A DNA stretch of 6,032 nucleotides, taken from positions 1 to 6,032 of the forward strand of contig CADCUW010000271.1 of the NCBI GenBank assembly GCA_902805985.1, written 5' to 3'. Positions 5,175 through 6,032 of the stretch are shown one piece after another. The stretch comes from an uncultured Rubrobacteraceae bacterium (lineage in GTDB: Bacteria; Actinomycetota; Rubrobacteria; Rubrobacterales; Rubrobacteraceae). A program made the position numbers and the translations under genes. The notes under the pieces were generated by a model. That model saw only the letters and a list, made by a program, of their open reading frames with translations, had not been told where the DNA came from and did no database searches. Within the stretch, counting starts at the first letter, position 1, and each line of letters opens with the position of its first letter.

Positions 5175-5666
5175 ATGCGCGGGGGAACCGAAGAGGCGGC
5201 TCGGCTGATGGAGGCCGGGGAGCGGGACGGGGCAGAACGGGCGCTCTTCGGCCTGCTGGAGCAGAACCCGGAAGACGCGCGGGCCAACTACCTGATGGCC
5301 TCGCTCTGCGACCAGGGCGACCAGGAGCGGAGGGCCGTGCCCTTCTACCAGCGCGCCCTCGCCGGGGTCGACGATCTCCCGGCGGAGGACGCGGCGGGCG
5401 CCTACCTTGGCCTCGGCAGCACCTTCCGGGTGCTCGGCGAGTACGGGGAGTCCCGGCGCGTGCTGCTGGAGGGACTGGAGCGCTTCCCGGACGACCGCGC
5501 GCTGAGCACCTTCCTCGCGCTCACGCTGTACAACCTCGGGGAGCACCGCGAGGCCACCTCGACCCTGCTCAAGAACCTGGTCGAGACGACCGGCGACCCG
5601 GGCATCCTGCCCTACCGACGGGCGCTGGCCTTCTACGCGGACCGCCTGGACGAGACCTTCGAGTAG
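5175..5666 (+). CDS. Tetratricopeptide-repeat protein
   Basis: A 163-residue, mostly helical acidic protein. TPR-like helix pairs occur at about 4-33 (EAARLMEAGERDGAERALFG), 36-67 (RANYLMASLCDQGDQERRAVP), 74-107 (AGAYLGLGSTFRVLGEYGES) and 110-140 (LSTFLALTLYNLGEHREATS), with the usual small/large residue pattern (A/G at position 8, A at 20, P near the end, as in NPEDA and FPDD). TPR arrays form a curved scaffold for protein-protein contacts; the partner is unknown. No signal peptide or membrane segment is seen, so it is likely cytoplasmic. The ATG at 5175 is chosen because the repeats begin right there and a promoter-like pair ends just before it; the longer open frame upstream is antisense to the transposase stub. 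It is divergent from the stub, with about 90 bases between starts. Confidence 0.85.
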   Translation: MRGGTEEAARLMEAGERDGAERALFGLLEQNPEDARANYLMASLCDQGDQERRAVPFYQRALAGVDDLPAEDAAGAYLGLGSTFRVLGEYGESRRVLLEGLERFPDDRALSTFLALTLYNLGEHREATSTLLKNLVETTGDPGILPYRRALAFYADRLDETFE

Positions 5667-6032
5667 GCCGGCCCGTCCTCCTGGTGTCCGTCGGAGCCAC
5701 CTTTTTCAACAGTCTGCCCGCAATGGTACCGTTACGCGTACTACGTTTAGGCGGTGTTTCGATAGAGGGTCCAACCCAACACGGGGCGTCCCGGCGGCCC
5801 GAGACCGGTTGGCCTTTGCTCTTGGTATCCCTTGCGTTAACCCACTCTTACCGACGCCGGCAACTCCAACGTTCTCGAGAAGGACGAGTTGGTGACGGAG
5901 CTACTCGCTTCGAGCGATCGCAACGATGGGTAGAGGACCGCCGCCTCCACGAGCGCCCCCGCCATGCTACCCCAACCGCCGAATAGCCCCAGGTCCACCC
6001 GCCTACCTCCTCCTCGTCCCGCTCGCCCGGTT
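5667..6032. other. Gene-poor right end, partly decayed sequence
   Basis: After the TPR stop I can support no complete gene. The T-run at 5702-5706 opens TTTTTCAACAGTCTGC (5702-5717), which resembles sequences I recall at ends of IS1182-like elements. Codon use from about 5720 to 5900 is unlike the flanking genes on both strands, and frames are broken by stops, suggesting decay. High-GC coding-like sequence seems to resume on the minus strand after about 5910. No clear terminator hairpin follows the TPR gene. Confidence 0.4.
5837..6032 (-). CDS. Possible C-terminus of an unidentified minus-strand gene, cut by window edge
   Basis: An open minus-strand frame enters from the right edge and stops at TAA (5839-5837), giving about 65 residues. 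The first half has GC-rich third positions and a hydrophobic, glycine-rich stretch (VDLGLFGGWGSMAGALVEAA) that could be a membrane helix. The second half (after LYPSLRSLEA) has ordinary codon bias and may be read-through into decayed DNA. I do not recognise the family, and another minus frame is also open at the edge, so this is tentative. Confidence 0.25.
   Translation of the reverse strand, partial: TGRAGRGGGRRVDLGLFGGWGSMAGALVEAAVLYPSLRSLEASSSVTNSSFSRTLELPASVRVG

Noticed and set aside
5667..5710. T-run after the TPR gene as an intrinsic terminator
   Set aside because: The five Ts are not preceded by a convincing GC-rich stem; the upstream bases pair poorly.
5709..5900. Minus-strand frame containing the P-loop-like string GVAGVGKS (5868-5845)
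   Set aside because: It fits GxxxxGK[ST], but the frame is only 64 codons between stops with no start, ribosome binding site or other NTPase motif. The residues after the P-loop do not resemble any GTPase or ATPase I know. Chance match is likely.
5841..5930. Short plus-strand frame reading acidic peptide NVLEKDELVTELLASSD
   Set aside because: Protein-like composition, but it is only 29 codons between two stops and has no start codon with a ribosome binding site. It may be a decayed fragment; not supportable.
5138..5986. Plus-strand open frame of 282 codons overlapping the TPR gene
   Set aside because: It is a frame-shifted, Arg/Gly/Pro-rich shadow of the TPR gene with no ribosome binding site or domain.

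Overview
The window is GC-rich DNA with strong G/C preference in third codon positions, several good GGAGG-type ribosome binding sites and short intergenic spacers. The gene set (HAD phosphatase, RibD-C/DHFR-like reductase, ECF sigma factor, flavin reductase, TPR protein) suits a high-GC actinomycete. A Rubrobacter-like lineage is my guess from general protein style, not from a marker gene. There is no rRNA, tRNA or CRISPR array.

Layout from left to right: (1) 1-292, minus: N-terminal 97 codons of a HAD-superfamily hydrolase running off the left edge. (2) 601-1182, plus: a complete dihydrofolate-reductase-family (RibD C-terminal-like) protein with a strong ribosome binding site. (3) 1183-1748: a gene-poor convergent spacer holding a perfect 17-bp inverted repeat with a 4-nt loop. 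(4) 3845-1749, minus: a tight three-gene operon of ECF sigma factor, an O6-alkylguanine-DNA alkyltransferase with an Ada-type zinc/methyl-acceptor domain fused at its C-terminus, and a flavin reductase-family protein. (5) 4462-4133, minus: a small DUF1330-like protein. (6) 5083-4769, minus: the N-terminal stub of an IS5/IS1182-type transposase that lacks its catalytic domain. (7) 5175-5666, plus: a small TPR protein, probably leaderless. (8) 5667-6032: mostly non-coding or decayed sequence with an IS-end-like motif and a possible gene C-terminus at the right edge.

The most interesting unit is the operon at 3845-1749. The alkyltransferase carries both methyl-acceptor chemistries of E. coli Ada: the PCHRV active site for O6-methylguanine and the four-cysteine domain that in Ada accepts methyl from phosphotriesters. 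The order is permuted and the AraC-type DNA-binding domain is missing. A sigma factor gene sits one base upstream, with the alkyltransferase ribosome binding site inside the sigma gene's last codons. This suggests an adaptive response to alkylation in which the sigma factor supplies the promoter-recognition role and the alkyltransferase may be sensor, effector or both. Three GAAAC motifs lie just upstream of the sigma gene and could be its own promoter elements. The operon structure and domains are visible in the sequence; the regulatory model is inference.
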